DNA of 40,419 nt from positions 1-40,419 of the forward strand of contig NZ_ALAB01000020.1 of the NCBI RefSeq assembly GCF_000280055.1. Reading direction: 5' to 3'. The notes under the pieces were generated by a model. That model worked only from the letters and a program-made list of their open reading frames with translations, searched no databases and was not told the origin of the DNA. Shown one piece after another: positions 24,802 through 33,600 of this stretch. A program made the position numbers and the translations under genes. This stretch comes from Alishewanella aestuarii B11 (GTDB lineage Bacteria > Pseudomonadota > Gammaproteobacteria > Enterobacterales > Alteromonadaceae). Every line of letters starts with the position of its first letter. Positions within the stretch are counted from its first letter, which is position 1.

Positions 24802-25023
24802 AGCACTCCAGTTAGTTTAGGGTTGTTAATTACAGTCCAGGCTAGATATGGGCGCGGTTGCGGTAAGACCAGTGCAATAAATCCAACTAATCTTTCGATT
24901 TTCTGCACTTTTCAGCCTGGACTGGGTTTTAAGTCGATATTGGCGCTAACTTTGCCATTACGCATCCGACGGCGCCCGGGATCGGTTACAATAAGGCTCT
25001 GAGTAGAAACAGGATCACCGGCT
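24802..25023. promoter_or_regulatory. Divergent intergenic region with an 11-bp inverted repeat
   Basis: The region between the reductase (-) and the YnfM-like gene (+) must hold both promoters. CAGTCCAGGCT at 24833-24843 and its exact complement AGCCTGGACTG at 24914-24924 face each other across 70 bases. They could be paired operator sites or the base of a long stem-loop. I do not see confident -35/-10 pairs by eye. Confidence 0.5.
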
Positions 25024-26235
25024 TTGATTGAATATAAATCGGCAGCGTTTTATCGCAGTGCATTGGCGCTTTGTGTGGCCGCCGCTGCGGTATTTGCCAA
25101 TTTGCATCTGATGCAACCGCTCTTGCCGGAGTTAAGCCGACAATTTCAGCTCTCGGCGTTAACGGTAAGCTGGGTCTATACCATAGGTACCCTGTGTCTG
25201 GGCTTGTCGTTACTGGTGTATGCCGCACTATCCGATGCCTGGGGCCGCAAAAAACTGCTGTTAATCACCCTGATTGGGATGACGCTCAGTACACTGATCC
25301 TCAGTCAGGTTTCGTCATTTCAGGCGTTGCTGTTCTGGCGTGCGGTACAGGGGCTCTTTCTCGGTGGCCTGCCGGCTATTGCCATTGCCTGGATGGGCGA
25401 AGAGTACAGCAAACCCGCGCTGGTCAGTGCGGTTGGGCTTTATATCAGTGCCAATTCTCTGGGCGGTATCAGCGGCCGTTTATTATCGGGCGCCATGGCT
25501 GACCTTGGCCACTGGCAGTGGGTGTTCTATCCAATGACGCTGCTGGGTTTGCTGAGTTGCTGGCTGGTATGGCGTTATTTACCCGCCTCGTTACAATTTC
25601 AGCGCCAACCATTCCGGCTGAAACAAGCCTTGAGTGATAACCTGTTTCATCTGCGCCAGCCGTTGTTGTTGCTGGTGTACTTGATTGGCGGCCTGAATTT
25701 TCTGGTGTTTTTAAATCAATATACCTATATCGCTTTCGTGCTGGCGGCAGCACCGTTCTCCCTTGGCAGTAGTTTGATTGGCTTGCTGTTTGTCACCTAT
25801 TTAACCGGCACTGTTGGCTCTGCACTATCGGCAAAAATTGCGGCGCGCTTGTCTGCACCCGGTGCCATGGCGGCTGGTATTCTGATTATGATGCTGGGGT
25901 CGGTCATTACCCTGGGGCAAAGTTTAGTGCTGATTGGCGCAGGCTTTTTTATCAGTGCCTTTGGTTTCTTTTTATGTCACTCACTGGCCAGTAGCTGGGT
26001 CAGTCAACATGCGCTTCGTGCCAAGGCGAGCGCCAGTGCGCTTTATCTGGTGTTTTATTATCTGGGCGCCAGCACGGGAACTTTATATCTGCAGCCGTTC
26101 TGGCAGGCAGGGCAGTGGTTGGGCGTGGTGATCGGGTCGGTATTAATGTATGGCCTGACGTTATTACTTTGTCTGCTGCTATGGCGACTTAAGCGGCAAC
26201 CCTCTGCTACAGCAATGCCAGCTCGGCAGCACTAA
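25024..26235 (+). CDS. YnfM-like MFS transporter
   Basis: A 403-residue, 12-helix major facilitator protein. The first half has QPLLPELSRQF and LSDAWGRKKLLL (the MFS motif A between helices 2 and 3), and VGLYISANSLGGISGRLLSG closely matches E. coli YnfM (GLYISGNSIGGMSGRL). YnfM is a predicted drug/arabinose-type exporter of uncertain substrate. The start is a TTG at 25024 with AGGAT eight bases upstream. Its last 29 bases overlap the tail of the convergent pseudouridine synthase gene. Confidence 0.85.
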   Translation: MIEYKSAAFYRSALALCVAAAAVFANLHLMQPLLPELSRQFQLSALTVSWVYTIGTLCLGLSLLVYAALSDAWGRKKLLLITLIGMTLSTLILSQVSSFQALLFWRAVQGLFLGGLPAIAIAWMGEEYSKPALVSAVGLYISANSLGGISGRLLSGAMADLGHWQWVFYPMTLLGLLSCWLVWRYLPASLQFQRQPFRLKQALSDNLFHLRQPLLLLVYLIGGLNFLVFLNQYTYIAFVLAAAPFSLGSSLIGLLFVTYLTGTVGSALSAKIAARLSAPGAMAAGILIMMLGSVITLGQSLVLIGAGFFISAFGFFLCHSLASSWVSQHALRAKASASALYLVFYYLGASTGTLYLQPFWQAGQWLGVVIGSVLMYGLTLLLCLLLWRLKRQPSATAMPARQH

Positions 26236-26965
26236 GCGGTCGCAGCTCGCCTGCTGCTAAGCTGCCAAGCGCCAGATCGCCAATAGCCACCCGGCACAGA
26301 TCCTGTACCCGATAACCAAGCTCGCGGCACATATAACGAATTTGCCTGTTCTGGCCTTCATATAAGATAACTTCAAAACGGTTTGTACTAAGCGGCCGCG
26401 CCTGGCAGGGCTGGGCCTGGTAGCGATGCGGCCCGACTTGCCAACTGATACCTGCTGCAAAGCGAGCACTGAGATCTGCTGCAAGAGGTTTATCCACCTC
26501 AACCCAATAGGTTTTGGCCTTTTGGGCACCCGGATGTAATAACCTTTGGGTCAGGGCACCGTCATTGGTTAGTAGCAGCAGGCCGCGCGAGTCTTTATCC
26601 AGCCTGCCAACCGGGTAGAGCCTGGCAGGTAAATCGCGAAGTACCGCCGCGATACTGGCCGGATCTTCGGGGCGGATATTGCAGTCAATACCTACAGGTT
26701 TATGGTACAGGTAATAGCTCAGTTTGGCCGGGGTAGGTAAGGGTTTGCCATCGACACAGATGGTGCTGGCATCGGGCAGGTGCAGGGTATGGCTGGCCGG
26801 CTGGTCATTGACGCTAACCCGGCCGGCCGTGATTAACCGGCTGGCTGCCCGGCGTGAACATAAACCACTTTGTGCAATCAGCAGCGCCAGGCGTTTGCCA
26901 TCAGCTAAGGTTGCACTGCCCGTTGCTGCGGCGTCGAATTCATTATTCTGCAAGCTATTCGTCAT
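26207..26965 (-). CDS. RluF-like rRNA pseudouridine synthase (RsuA family)
   Basis: A 252-residue enzyme. An S4 RNA-binding domain (about 24-70; KRLALLIAQSGLCSRRAASRLI) precedes the catalytic domain. That domain contains YLYHKPVGIDCNI, the catalytic loop GRLDKDSRGLLLLTND with the essential Asp in RLDKDS, and the closing EGQNRQIRYMCRELGYRV. This is the RsuA/RluB/E/F group; the KPVGIDCN form and the S4 domain favour RluF-type (23S rRNA) specificity, but substrate choice cannot be settled by eye. The first 23 residues are an extra polar extension. No clear ribosome binding site precedes the ATG. Confidence 0.85.
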   Translation of the reverse strand: MTNSLQNNEFDAAATGSATLADGKRLALLIAQSGLCSRRAASRLITAGRVSVNDQPASHTLHLPDASTICVDGKPLPTPAKLSYYLYHKPVGIDCNIRPEDPASIAAVLRDLPARLYPVGRLDKDSRGLLLLTNDGALTQRLLHPGAQKAKTYWVEVDKPLAADLSARFAAGISWQVGPHRYQAQPCQARPLSTNRFEVILYEGQNRQIRYMCRELGYRVQDLCRVAIGDLALGSLAAGELRPLSAAELALL

Positions 26966-26986
26966 AAAACTGCCATGCTGCTAACG

Positions 26987-27070
26987 GATAATCGCAGCCG
27001 TTATACCTTCCTTCCTGGATATTACTCTGCGATTGAGTGCAGGGGGCCTTTGGCCCCCGCTTTTTTTTTG
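26987..27070 (+). ncRNA. Possible small RNA ending in an intrinsic terminator
   Basis: GGGGGCC-TTT-GGCCCCC (27042-27058) followed by a run of nine or more T's (27061-27069) is a textbook intrinsic terminator on the + strand, but no + strand gene lies just upstream. The genes on both sides are minus-strand. A GATAAT at 26987-26992 could be a -10 box, without a recognisable -35. AATCGCAG (26990-26997) can pair with CTGCGATT (27027-27034). A short RNA of 70-80 bases is possible. Otherwise this is the orphan terminator of a long + transcript from the YnfM-like gene. Confidence 0.3.
27042..27069 (+). terminator. Strong intrinsic terminator, + strand
   Basis: A 7-bp all-GC stem with a TTT loop, then GC and a long T-run. 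On the minus strand the hairpin has no following T-run, so it does not look like the terminator of the minus-strand DUF4136 gene that ends at 27080, although the hairpin could still stabilise that RNA. Confidence 0.8.
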
Positions 27071-27079
27071 CGCAGTCAG

Positions 27080-27670
27080 TTACTGACTGACGAGTCTGGT
27101 TGGATAACGCTGAAAAATCAGATTGACGGTGTCGTTGATCGCCTGCTGCGGTTGCTGCATAGCTTTGTTGGATAGCCGACCTTCCAGCATACCCTGCCAG
27201 ATCACTCTGTTGGCTGAGGCATCAATCACTTCGATTAATACTGAGCCCACTTTATAGTCGACTTTTTCGACGCCGCCATAAAGCGGAAAGCCAACACTAA
27301 AGGCGCTGTTGCGGCCAAAAAAGCCAAAACCGGTGTTAACACTAAAAGGCGAGCTGCGCACATCCTGGCGGTTTTCAACATTGGTCAGGTAGTTCACCAG
27401 TAACTGCGGGGCGGTTTCGTCCAGTGTGTAACCCAGGGCGGTCATTTCACGGCTGATAGCAGTTTTAAAATGTTGTTCCAGCAGCGGATCATAGGCCGGC
27501 TTGGCGGCCTCTTCGCCTTCTGCCGGCGCTGCTTGATAAAAAGCAAAGCGCTGGTACTGGCTGAAATTGACGCTACGATCATAATCGATATTGGCCTGAC
27601 GCGGACTGCTGGCGCAGGCAACCAGCAACAAACTGGCACAAAGTAACAAGGCGGTTGGCAACAATTTCAT
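27080..27670 (-). CDS. DUF4136 lipoprotein
   Basis: A 196-residue predicted lipoprotein. The signal peptide ends with LLVACAS, giving a lipobox Cys at 19. The mature part starts with YDRSVNFSQYQRFAFY, the typical opening of DUF4136, and continues with HFKTAISREMTALGYTL, PQLLVNYLT and the closing DASANRVIWQGMLEGRLSN. The family is widespread in Gram-negative bacteria and of unknown function. Residues after the lipid Cys are AS, not Asp, which favours the outer membrane. A GGGGG stretch serves as ribosome binding site. Monocistronic by context. Confidence 0.88.
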   Translation of the reverse strand: MKLLPTALLLCASLLLVACASSPRQANIDYDRSVNFSQYQRFAFYQAAPAEGEEAAKPAYDPLLEQHFKTAISREMTALGYTLDETAPQLLVNYLTNVENRQDVRSSPFSVNTGFGFFGRNSAFSVGFPLYGGVEKVDYKVGSVLIEVIDASANRVIWQGMLEGRLSNKAMQQPQQAINDTVNLIFQRYPTRLVSQ

Positions 27671-27782
27671 GATAGGACCCCCGGTAATACAGCCTTTGGC
27701 TATTGAACGGCCTTTGGTCTGCAGCAGATCAATCTGGTAGCAGTGTACCTGAATTTGACTGCTATCGATAAGAATAGTTTAG

Positions 27783-27818
27783 TAAAAGGGCGTGAACGCC
27801 CGCTGAAAGCCAGCGGGC
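27783..27818 (-). terminator. Terminator downstream of the FadL-type gene
   Basis: Read on the minus strand after the stop codon, a stem GCCCGCTG/CAGCGGGC (27798-27818) overlaps a second hairpin GGGCG-TTCA-CGCCC followed by TTTT. The two stems share bases, so only one forms at a time; either could end the transcript. Confidence 0.7.
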
Positions 27819-27837
27819 AATAAAAAGGCAGAACGTC

Positions 27838-29298
27838 TTAGAATTGATAGTTAAACTGCACACCCAGCACATGGGCTTTATTGCGGTAGTTTGCCTGCAG
27901 ATTGGCCTGATTCAGCCGGTTATCGGCAACACCATACTCAAACTCATTAATGGCGACATCATCCATAAACATATAGCCGTAGGCCAGATCCAGCGTGCTC
28001 TGGGCAGAGAGCCGGGTAGTTAACCCTGTGGTTAACCAGACCCGATCTGAGGTTGGGATCCGTGCTGTTTTGTGAACTGTGCGGATCGGGTTTTCGTCAT
28101 AGGCGATGCCGGCACGTAATGTTAAATCAGCCTGATACTGATAAGTTGCCCCGAGCGAAAAAGACCAGGTATCGTGCCAGTATTCCGGGATATAGCCAAT
28201 ATAACCCATGCCACCTAACTGGGCACCGGTACTGAGGGAGATACTGGGGTTAGCATCTTTACTGACGATATCGATACTTTTAAATACACTCCAGCCAGTC
28301 CATAGCAGGCTACCCTGTACACTGAGTTTGGCATTAAGCTGCTGATCCAGACTAAAGGTCAGGGTCGCAGGTGTGGTCAGCGCCAGTTTGCTGCGTTCCG
28401 TCAGCAAGTCGCGGGCAGCAAAACGCCCGGTACTGGCATCCACCAATGGCAGGCCCGGAGCAACGCTGATAAGCCCTGGGGTATTGCCCGCCGTGGCTGC
28501 CGTAATAGGGGTATTGGTAATTTCGGAGTCGCCACTTAGGGTATAACGGACCGCTGAATGGTAAATCAGCGCCAGCCGGGTACCGCTTAGCGGCTCGGCA
28601 TGCAGGGCTAGTGTATATCCCAGGCTAACGTCACTGCCTGTGACTTCATAATGACTGTCACAAAAGGCGGCGTTAGACAGATCGCGCCCGGCCAGCTGCG
28701 CAATACCGCTACCCAGTTCACACAAACCTGAGTGATCTTTGTATTTGGATAAGGTGCCTTCAGCGCGGTTCAGACTGATGGCGCCACCTACTGAGAGCCA
28801 GTCAGTTAATTTGTAACCGAGTGCCGGTTGCAGGCTTAAGACCTGAACTGCCGTTTCATCGGCAAAGTAGCGGCCAACCCAGTCTTGCTGGTAGTTGGAA
28901 GACAGGCCAAAGGGCACATAAAAGCCGAGGCCCCAACTTAAATTGTCGTTCAGTTGCTGACTATAAAAGGCAAAAGGCACCACTTCGGTTAGCAATACCT
29001 TACCGTGATCCCTGCCTGTCACCTCCAGGCCGCGGGCATTCACCGCCTGGGCATCGCTGTAGCGGGTACGGGCATGGATCAGGTTTAAGCCACCGGAAAA
29101 ATGCTCGCCCTTAAGCTCGGTTAAGGCAGCAGGATTGGAATAAACCAATGTCGCATCAGTAATTTGTGCACCGCGGCCGGCATAGGCATTGCCCATGCTA
29201 CTGACCGACTGCTCCAGTAATTTATAACCTTCCGCCTGCACAGTCAGGCTACTCAGTGCCACTAAAACGGCAGTGGCGACCGAGGTTTTTCTTAGCAT
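27838..29298 (-). CDS. FadL/OmpP1-family outer-membrane transporter
   Basis: A 486-residue outer-membrane beta-barrel. The signal peptide is about residues 1-23 (ending TVQA). The mature N terminus, EGYKLLEQSVSSMGNAYAGRGAQITDATLVYSNPAAL, is the FadL/TodX hatch motif with the conserved NPA. The sequence ends in Phe (FNYQF), the usual C-terminal signal for barrel insertion. FadL proteins pass long-chain fatty acids or other hydrophobic molecules through the outer membrane. The ATG at 29298 has AAGGTG upstream; a longer in-frame form adds eight residues with no merit. A palindromic operator candidate lies in its promoter region. Confidence 0.9.
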   Translation of the reverse strand: MLRKTSVATAVLVALSSLTVQAEGYKLLEQSVSSMGNAYAGRGAQITDATLVYSNPAALTELKGEHFSGGLNLIHARTRYSDAQAVNARGLEVTGRDHGKVLLTEVVPFAFYSQQLNDNLSWGLGFYVPFGLSSNYQQDWVGRYFADETAVQVLSLQPALGYKLTDWLSVGGAISLNRAEGTLSKYKDHSGLCELGSGIAQLAGRDLSNAAFCDSHYEVTGSDVSLGYTLALHAEPLSGTRLALIYHSAVRYTLSGDSEITNTPITAATAGNTPGLISVAPGLPLVDASTGRFAARDLLTERSKLALTTPATLTFSLDQQLNAKLSVQGSLLWTGWSVFKSIDIVSKDANPSISLSTGAQLGGMGYIGYIPEYWHDTWSFSLGATYQYQADLTLRAGIAYDENPIRTVHKTARIPTSDRVWLTTGLTTRLSAQSTLDLAYGYMFMDDVAINEFEYGVADNRLNQANLQANYRNKAHVLGVQFNYQF

Positions 29299-29350
29299 AA
29301 GTTGTACACCTTGTTGGGACAAAGGGGGCGCAGTATAGAACGATTATTAT

Positions 29351-29368
29351 TTAGAGTACAGACTCTAA
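29351..29368. promoter_or_regulatory. Palindromic operator candidate upstream of the FadL-type gene
   Basis: TTAGAGT-ACAG-ACTCTAA is a perfect 7-bp inverted repeat with a 4-base centre. It lies where the -35 box of the minus-strand promoter (with TATACT at 29332-29337) would be, the typical place for a repressor of the TetR or a similar family. The regulator is not in the window. Confidence 0.6.
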
Positions 29369-29536
29369 CGTGGGTTTGCGATGAGCTGATCTGATCTGTA
29401 CGGCTGTGGCAGCGCCCACGACGAATAAACGGATTTTGCCTAAAAGGTGGTGTGTTTTACTATTTTTTGGTGTTTCAATTGTCGTGATTTGTAACAATTT
29501 AAAGCTAAGTAGCTGATCTTAAATCTATTAAACTAT

Positions 29537-29552
29537 TGGCATAGTGGCTGCA
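29537..29552 (+). promoter_or_regulatory. Sigma-54-like promoter for the RND operon
   Basis: TGGCATAGTGGCTGCA matches the sigma-54 consensus layout TGGCAC-N5-TTGCA, with GG and GC at the correct spacing and one mismatch in the -12 element (C for the first T). It ends 64 bases before the first start codon of the operon. Such a match can arise by chance, and no enhancer-binding protein gene is nearby. Confidence 0.4.
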
Positions 29553-29616
29553 ATTTAGAAAGCGTCAGATTAACAGTAACGGGTTGAAATCAACCCTTTA
29601 TGCAAGGAACACGAAA

Positions 29617-30675
29617 ATGAAAACGATAATGCCGCTTGCGGCCGCCGTGCTGTGCAGTACCTTAGTCTTAACCGGTTGTAATAAGGCGCAAAGTAGTATT
29701 AATGCGACTGCTGCGACTGAAGTCGCAGTGCCGGTAGAAATTTCTGTGGCGAAGAATGGCGCCATCAGCAGTAGCTACCGTACTACCACCACCTTAACGG
29801 CCCGTGCTGAAGCCGAAGTGATGGCGAAAAGCAGTGGGCTGGTGCAGAAAATCCTGGTTGAAGAAGGCGATCAGGTACAGGCCGGACAATTACTGGCGGT
29901 GCTGGAAAATGAGCGGCAGCGTCACCAACTGGCGAAAGAGCGGGCGGAATTAGGTCGCTTAAGTTCAGAGCTGACCCGGATGACGGAAATGCATCAGCGC
30001 CAGTTGGTCAGTGCCGATCTGTATGAAAAATTAAAATGGCAGGTTGCGGCAATGCAGGCTGCAGTTGAGCTGGCAGAGCTGAATTTGCGGGAAACCGAAA
30101 TTCGTGCGCCGATAGCTGGTGTCGTAGCCCGTCGTTATGTTAAGGCCGGCCAACTGATCAGCCAGTTAACGCCGAATTCGTTATTTCATCTGGTTAGCGA
30201 AACCGAGCTGGAAGCCGTTGTGCATTTACCTGAGCAGCAAGTACTGCAAGCGCAAGCCGGACAACAGGCGGTGCTGAGCTTTGCCGGTGTGCCGGAAGTT
30301 AAGGCGGCGGTAAGCCGGGTCGCGCCAGTGGTGGATGCCAGCTCAGGCACAGTGCGTACCACCTTGTTAATTGATAACAGCGCGCGCCAGTTAAAAGCCG
30401 GGATGTTTAGCCAGGTAGAAATTAAATTTGATACCCGTGACAACGCCTTATTGGTGCCAAAGCGGGCACTGCTGACACTGGATAATCTGCCGGGCGTACT
30501 GGTACTGGATGCCGAGAGCCGTATTGTGCGCCGGCCGGTGACCCTGGGCTACACTGCCGATAACGTAGTGGAAATTATCAGCGGCGTCGAAGCCGGAGAG
30601 CAGGTCGTGGTGGCAGGGCATGCTGCGTTAAAAGAGCAAAGCCTGGTCAAAGTCGTATCTGAGCGCGAATTCTGA
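29617..30675 (+). CDS. RND efflux periplasmic adaptor (membrane-fusion) lipoprotein
   Basis: A 352-residue membrane-fusion protein. The lipobox is VLTGC (Cys about 21). A barrel-sandwich/lipoyl hybrid is split around an alpha hairpin: the first lipoyl half is MAKSSGLVQKILVEEGDQVQAGQLL, then a helical hairpin (about 95-150), then the second half IRAPIAGVVARRYVKAGQLIS. The beta-barrel and membrane-proximal domains follow. It would bridge the two permeases encoded next to an outer-membrane channel, which is not encoded here. The ATG at 29617 is preceded by AAGGA; an in-frame TTG at 29584 falls in the leader hairpin and is rejected. The first RND gene follows after 13 bases. Confidence 0.9.
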   Translation: MKTIMPLAAAVLCSTLVLTGCNKAQSSINATAATEVAVPVEISVAKNGAISSSYRTTTTLTARAEAEVMAKSSGLVQKILVEEGDQVQAGQLLAVLENERQRHQLAKERAELGRLSSELTRMTEMHQRQLVSADLYEKLKWQVAAMQAAVELAELNLRETEIRAPIAGVVARRYVKAGQLISQLTPNSLFHLVSETELEAVVHLPEQQVLQAQAGQQAVLSFAGVPEVKAAVSRVAPVVDASSGTVRTTLLIDNSARQLKAGMFSQVEIKFDTRDNALLVPKRALLTLDNLPGVLVLDAESRIVRRPVTLGYTADNVVEIISGVEAGEQVVVAGHAALKEQSLVKVVSEREF

Positions 30676-30688
30676 CAGGGACGAGAAG

Positions 30689-33600
30689 ATGAAACTAGTA
30701 GAAACTGCCGTGGCCCGTCCGGTCACGGTCTGGATGTTCACGCTTGCCATCCTGCTGTTCGGGATGGTGTCAGTAGGTCGGTTAGCGGTTAATTTGTTAC
30801 CTGACTTGTCTTATCCCAGTTTAACGGTGCGCACCACCTACGTCGGTGCCGCACCGGCCGAAGTGGAGCAACTGGTTAGTAAGCCGGTAGAGGAAGCACT
30901 CGGTATCGTCAAAGGCGTGCGTAAAGTCACCTCGGTCTCCCGTGCCGGTCGCTCTGACGTGGTGCTGGAATTTGACTGGGGCACTGACATGGATCTGGCC
31001 TTGCTGGAAGTGCGGGAAAAGCTCGATGTCCTGTTCCTGCCGCTGGATGTCGAAAAGCCGTTGTTACTGCGTTTTAACCCTAATTTGGATCCGGTAGTAC
31101 GCTTATCGCTGTCCAAGCCGGAGATGACCCAGGCTGACTTAGTGGCAATGCGCACCTTCGCCGAAGAAGAATTCCGCCGCAAACTGGAGTCCTTTCCGGG
31201 TATTGCTGCCGTGCGGCCCGATGGCGGTTTAACTCAGGAGATCCAAATCCTGGTCGACCCGCAAAAACTCAGCCAGCTGCAGCTGGATATCAGCCTGATC
31301 ACCCAGCGTTTAAAAGCCGAAAATATCAACCTGGCCGGTGGTCGGCTGGAAACTCCAGCTTATGATTATCTGGTGCGGACGATTAACCAGTTTGCCAATT
31401 TAACGGAAATTGAAAATCTGTATCTGGCTACCGTTGGTAACAGTCAGATCCGGTTAAAGGATGTGGCACAGGTCAAGGATGCCTTTGCTGACCGGCAGAG
31501 TATCAGCTATATCAATGGCGCTCAGGGCATTGAACTGGCGATCTATAAAGAAGGCGATGCCAATACGGTAAAGGTCGCCGAAGGCTTGTTATCCCGTCTC
31601 GACGAATTGAAAAAGATGCTGCCAGCCGGTTATCAGCTGGATGTACTCTATGATCAGTCGCAATTTATTAAACAAGCGATCAGCGACGTGAAATCGGCCG
31701 GTATTATCGGCGGTATTCTGGCGATGCTGGTGCTGTATCTGTTTTTACGTAATGTCTGGGCGACGGTCATTATCTCGGTATCGATCCCGGTGTCAGTGAT
31801 CGCCACCTTTAATCTGATGTACGGTCAGGATATTACACTAAATATGATGAGTCTGGGTGGTATTGCGCTGGCAGTTGGCTTGCTGGTAGATAATGCCATT
31901 GTGGTACTGGAGAATATTGCCCGCTATAAAGAGCAGGGCATGCCGGCGAAAGACGCGGCGCGTAAGGGCGCTGGTGAAGTATCGATGGCGATCACGGCCT
32001 CCACCCTGACCACAGTAGCCGTATTTTTCCCGCTGGTATTTGTCGAAGGCATTGCCGGCCAGCTGTTTCGCGATCAGGCGCTGACGGTGACCTTTGCCTT
32101 GTTAGTCTCTTTGGTTGTCGCGTTAACTCTGATCCCAACTATGGCCGCGCGCTCCTGGCAAAAAGGCGCTGCAGCAACCGAGATCACGCCTTTACCCTCC
32201 TTGAAACCCAGCCGCTGGTATCACTGGCCGCTGTTGCCGCTGCGTGCGGCCGGGCGTTTGCTACATCTTTCAGTGCTGGCGCTGCTGACGTTACTAAGCT
32301 TGCTGGGCAAAGCCATTGCCAAGGGGGCTTACTGGTTATTCCGGCCTGCGGTATTGCTGGTGCAGGGGCTGTTAAAAGCAATTGAAGCGCTCTACCTGCG
32401 TTTGCTGCGTGCTGCGTTGGCCGCCAAAACGCTGACCCTGGCTTTAACGCTAACGGCTGCGGCGCTGTGTTTTAGTCTGTTGCCGCGCCTGGGCGCGGAT
32501 GTGATCCCGCAGCTGAGCCAGGGCGAGTTCTATGTCGATGTGCAATTACCGGTCGGGACAGCTATTGAGCAAACCGATACCTTGTTAAAACAATTATCCG
32601 GGCAACTGAAGCAGTATCCGGTGGTAGAACGCAGCTATGGTTTAGCCGGTACCGGCGCCCAGATGTCAGTGGATCCGGCGATCGGCGGCAGCCATTGGGG
32701 CCGCCTGCATGTGGTGATGGCAGAGGATAGCAATGCTGACGATGAAGCCCTGGTGCAGGAAGAATTACGCCGTACCCTGGCATTGTTGCCAGGGGTAACC
32801 AGCCGCTTTGACAGGCCGCAATTGTTTAGTTTCAGTACGCCATTGGAGATTGAGATCAGTGGCTATGATTTGGCCCAGTTGTCTGAGTCTGCGGAACGTC
32901 TGGTTAATTTGCTGGAGGCGGATAATCGTTTTACCGATATTAAATCCAGCTTAAGACCGGGTCAGCCGGAAGTGACCCTGTATTTTGACCATGCCCGCTT
33001 ATCGCAGCTGGGGATGACGGCGCAGCAGGTCGCACGCCGCGTTGCCACCTATATCGGTGGTGAAGTGGCCGGTCAGTACTCATTGCACGATCGCAAAATT
33101 GATATCCGGGTGCGGCTGGATGAGCAGTACCGTCAGCATGAATTGCAGCTGGCCGAGTTGATTATTAATCCTGGTGCATCTGAACCCTTACCGTTAAGTG
33201 CGGTGGCGCAAATTCGTCGCGAAGTCGGCCCCAGTGAAATTACCCGGGTGGGCCAGCAGCGGGTGGCGTTGGTGACGGCCAACCTGGCTTATGGCGATCT
33301 GGAGCAGGCGACGGCCGCCGCCGAGGCCGCACTGTCACAGTTAGTTTTATTACCGGGCCAGCAGGCGCTGGTGATGGGGCAAAGTGAAGAGATGGCGCGG
33401 GCATACAGCTCATTAATGTTTGCCTTACTGCTGGCGGTATTCCTGGTCTATCTGGTGATGGCATCGCAGTTTGAAAATCTGCTGCAACCCTTGTTGATCC
33501 TGTTTACGGTGCCGCTGGCGGGAGCAGGTGCGGTACTGGGGCTCTGGCTTACCGATACCCGTTTGTCGGTGATTGTGTTTATCGGTTTAATTATGCTGGC

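Larger units (their letters stand above)
29299..29616. promoter_or_regulatory. Divergent region between FadL-type gene and RND operon
   Basis: A 318-base AT-richer region serving both directions. Toward the FadL-type gene there is a TATACT on the minus strand (29332-29337) and an 18-base palindrome at 29351-29368. Toward the RND operon there is a sequence fitting the sigma-54 -24/-12 layout at 29537-29552 and a small hairpin GGGTTG-AAAT-CAACCC (29581-29596) just before the ribosome binding site. No open reading frame of note lies between. Confidence 0.6.

Noticed and set aside
32640..32660. GCCGGTACCGGC in RND permease 1 as another palindrome copy
   Set aside because: Only the short core matches; there is no DnaA box and the bases encode conserved Ala-Gly-Thr-Gly.
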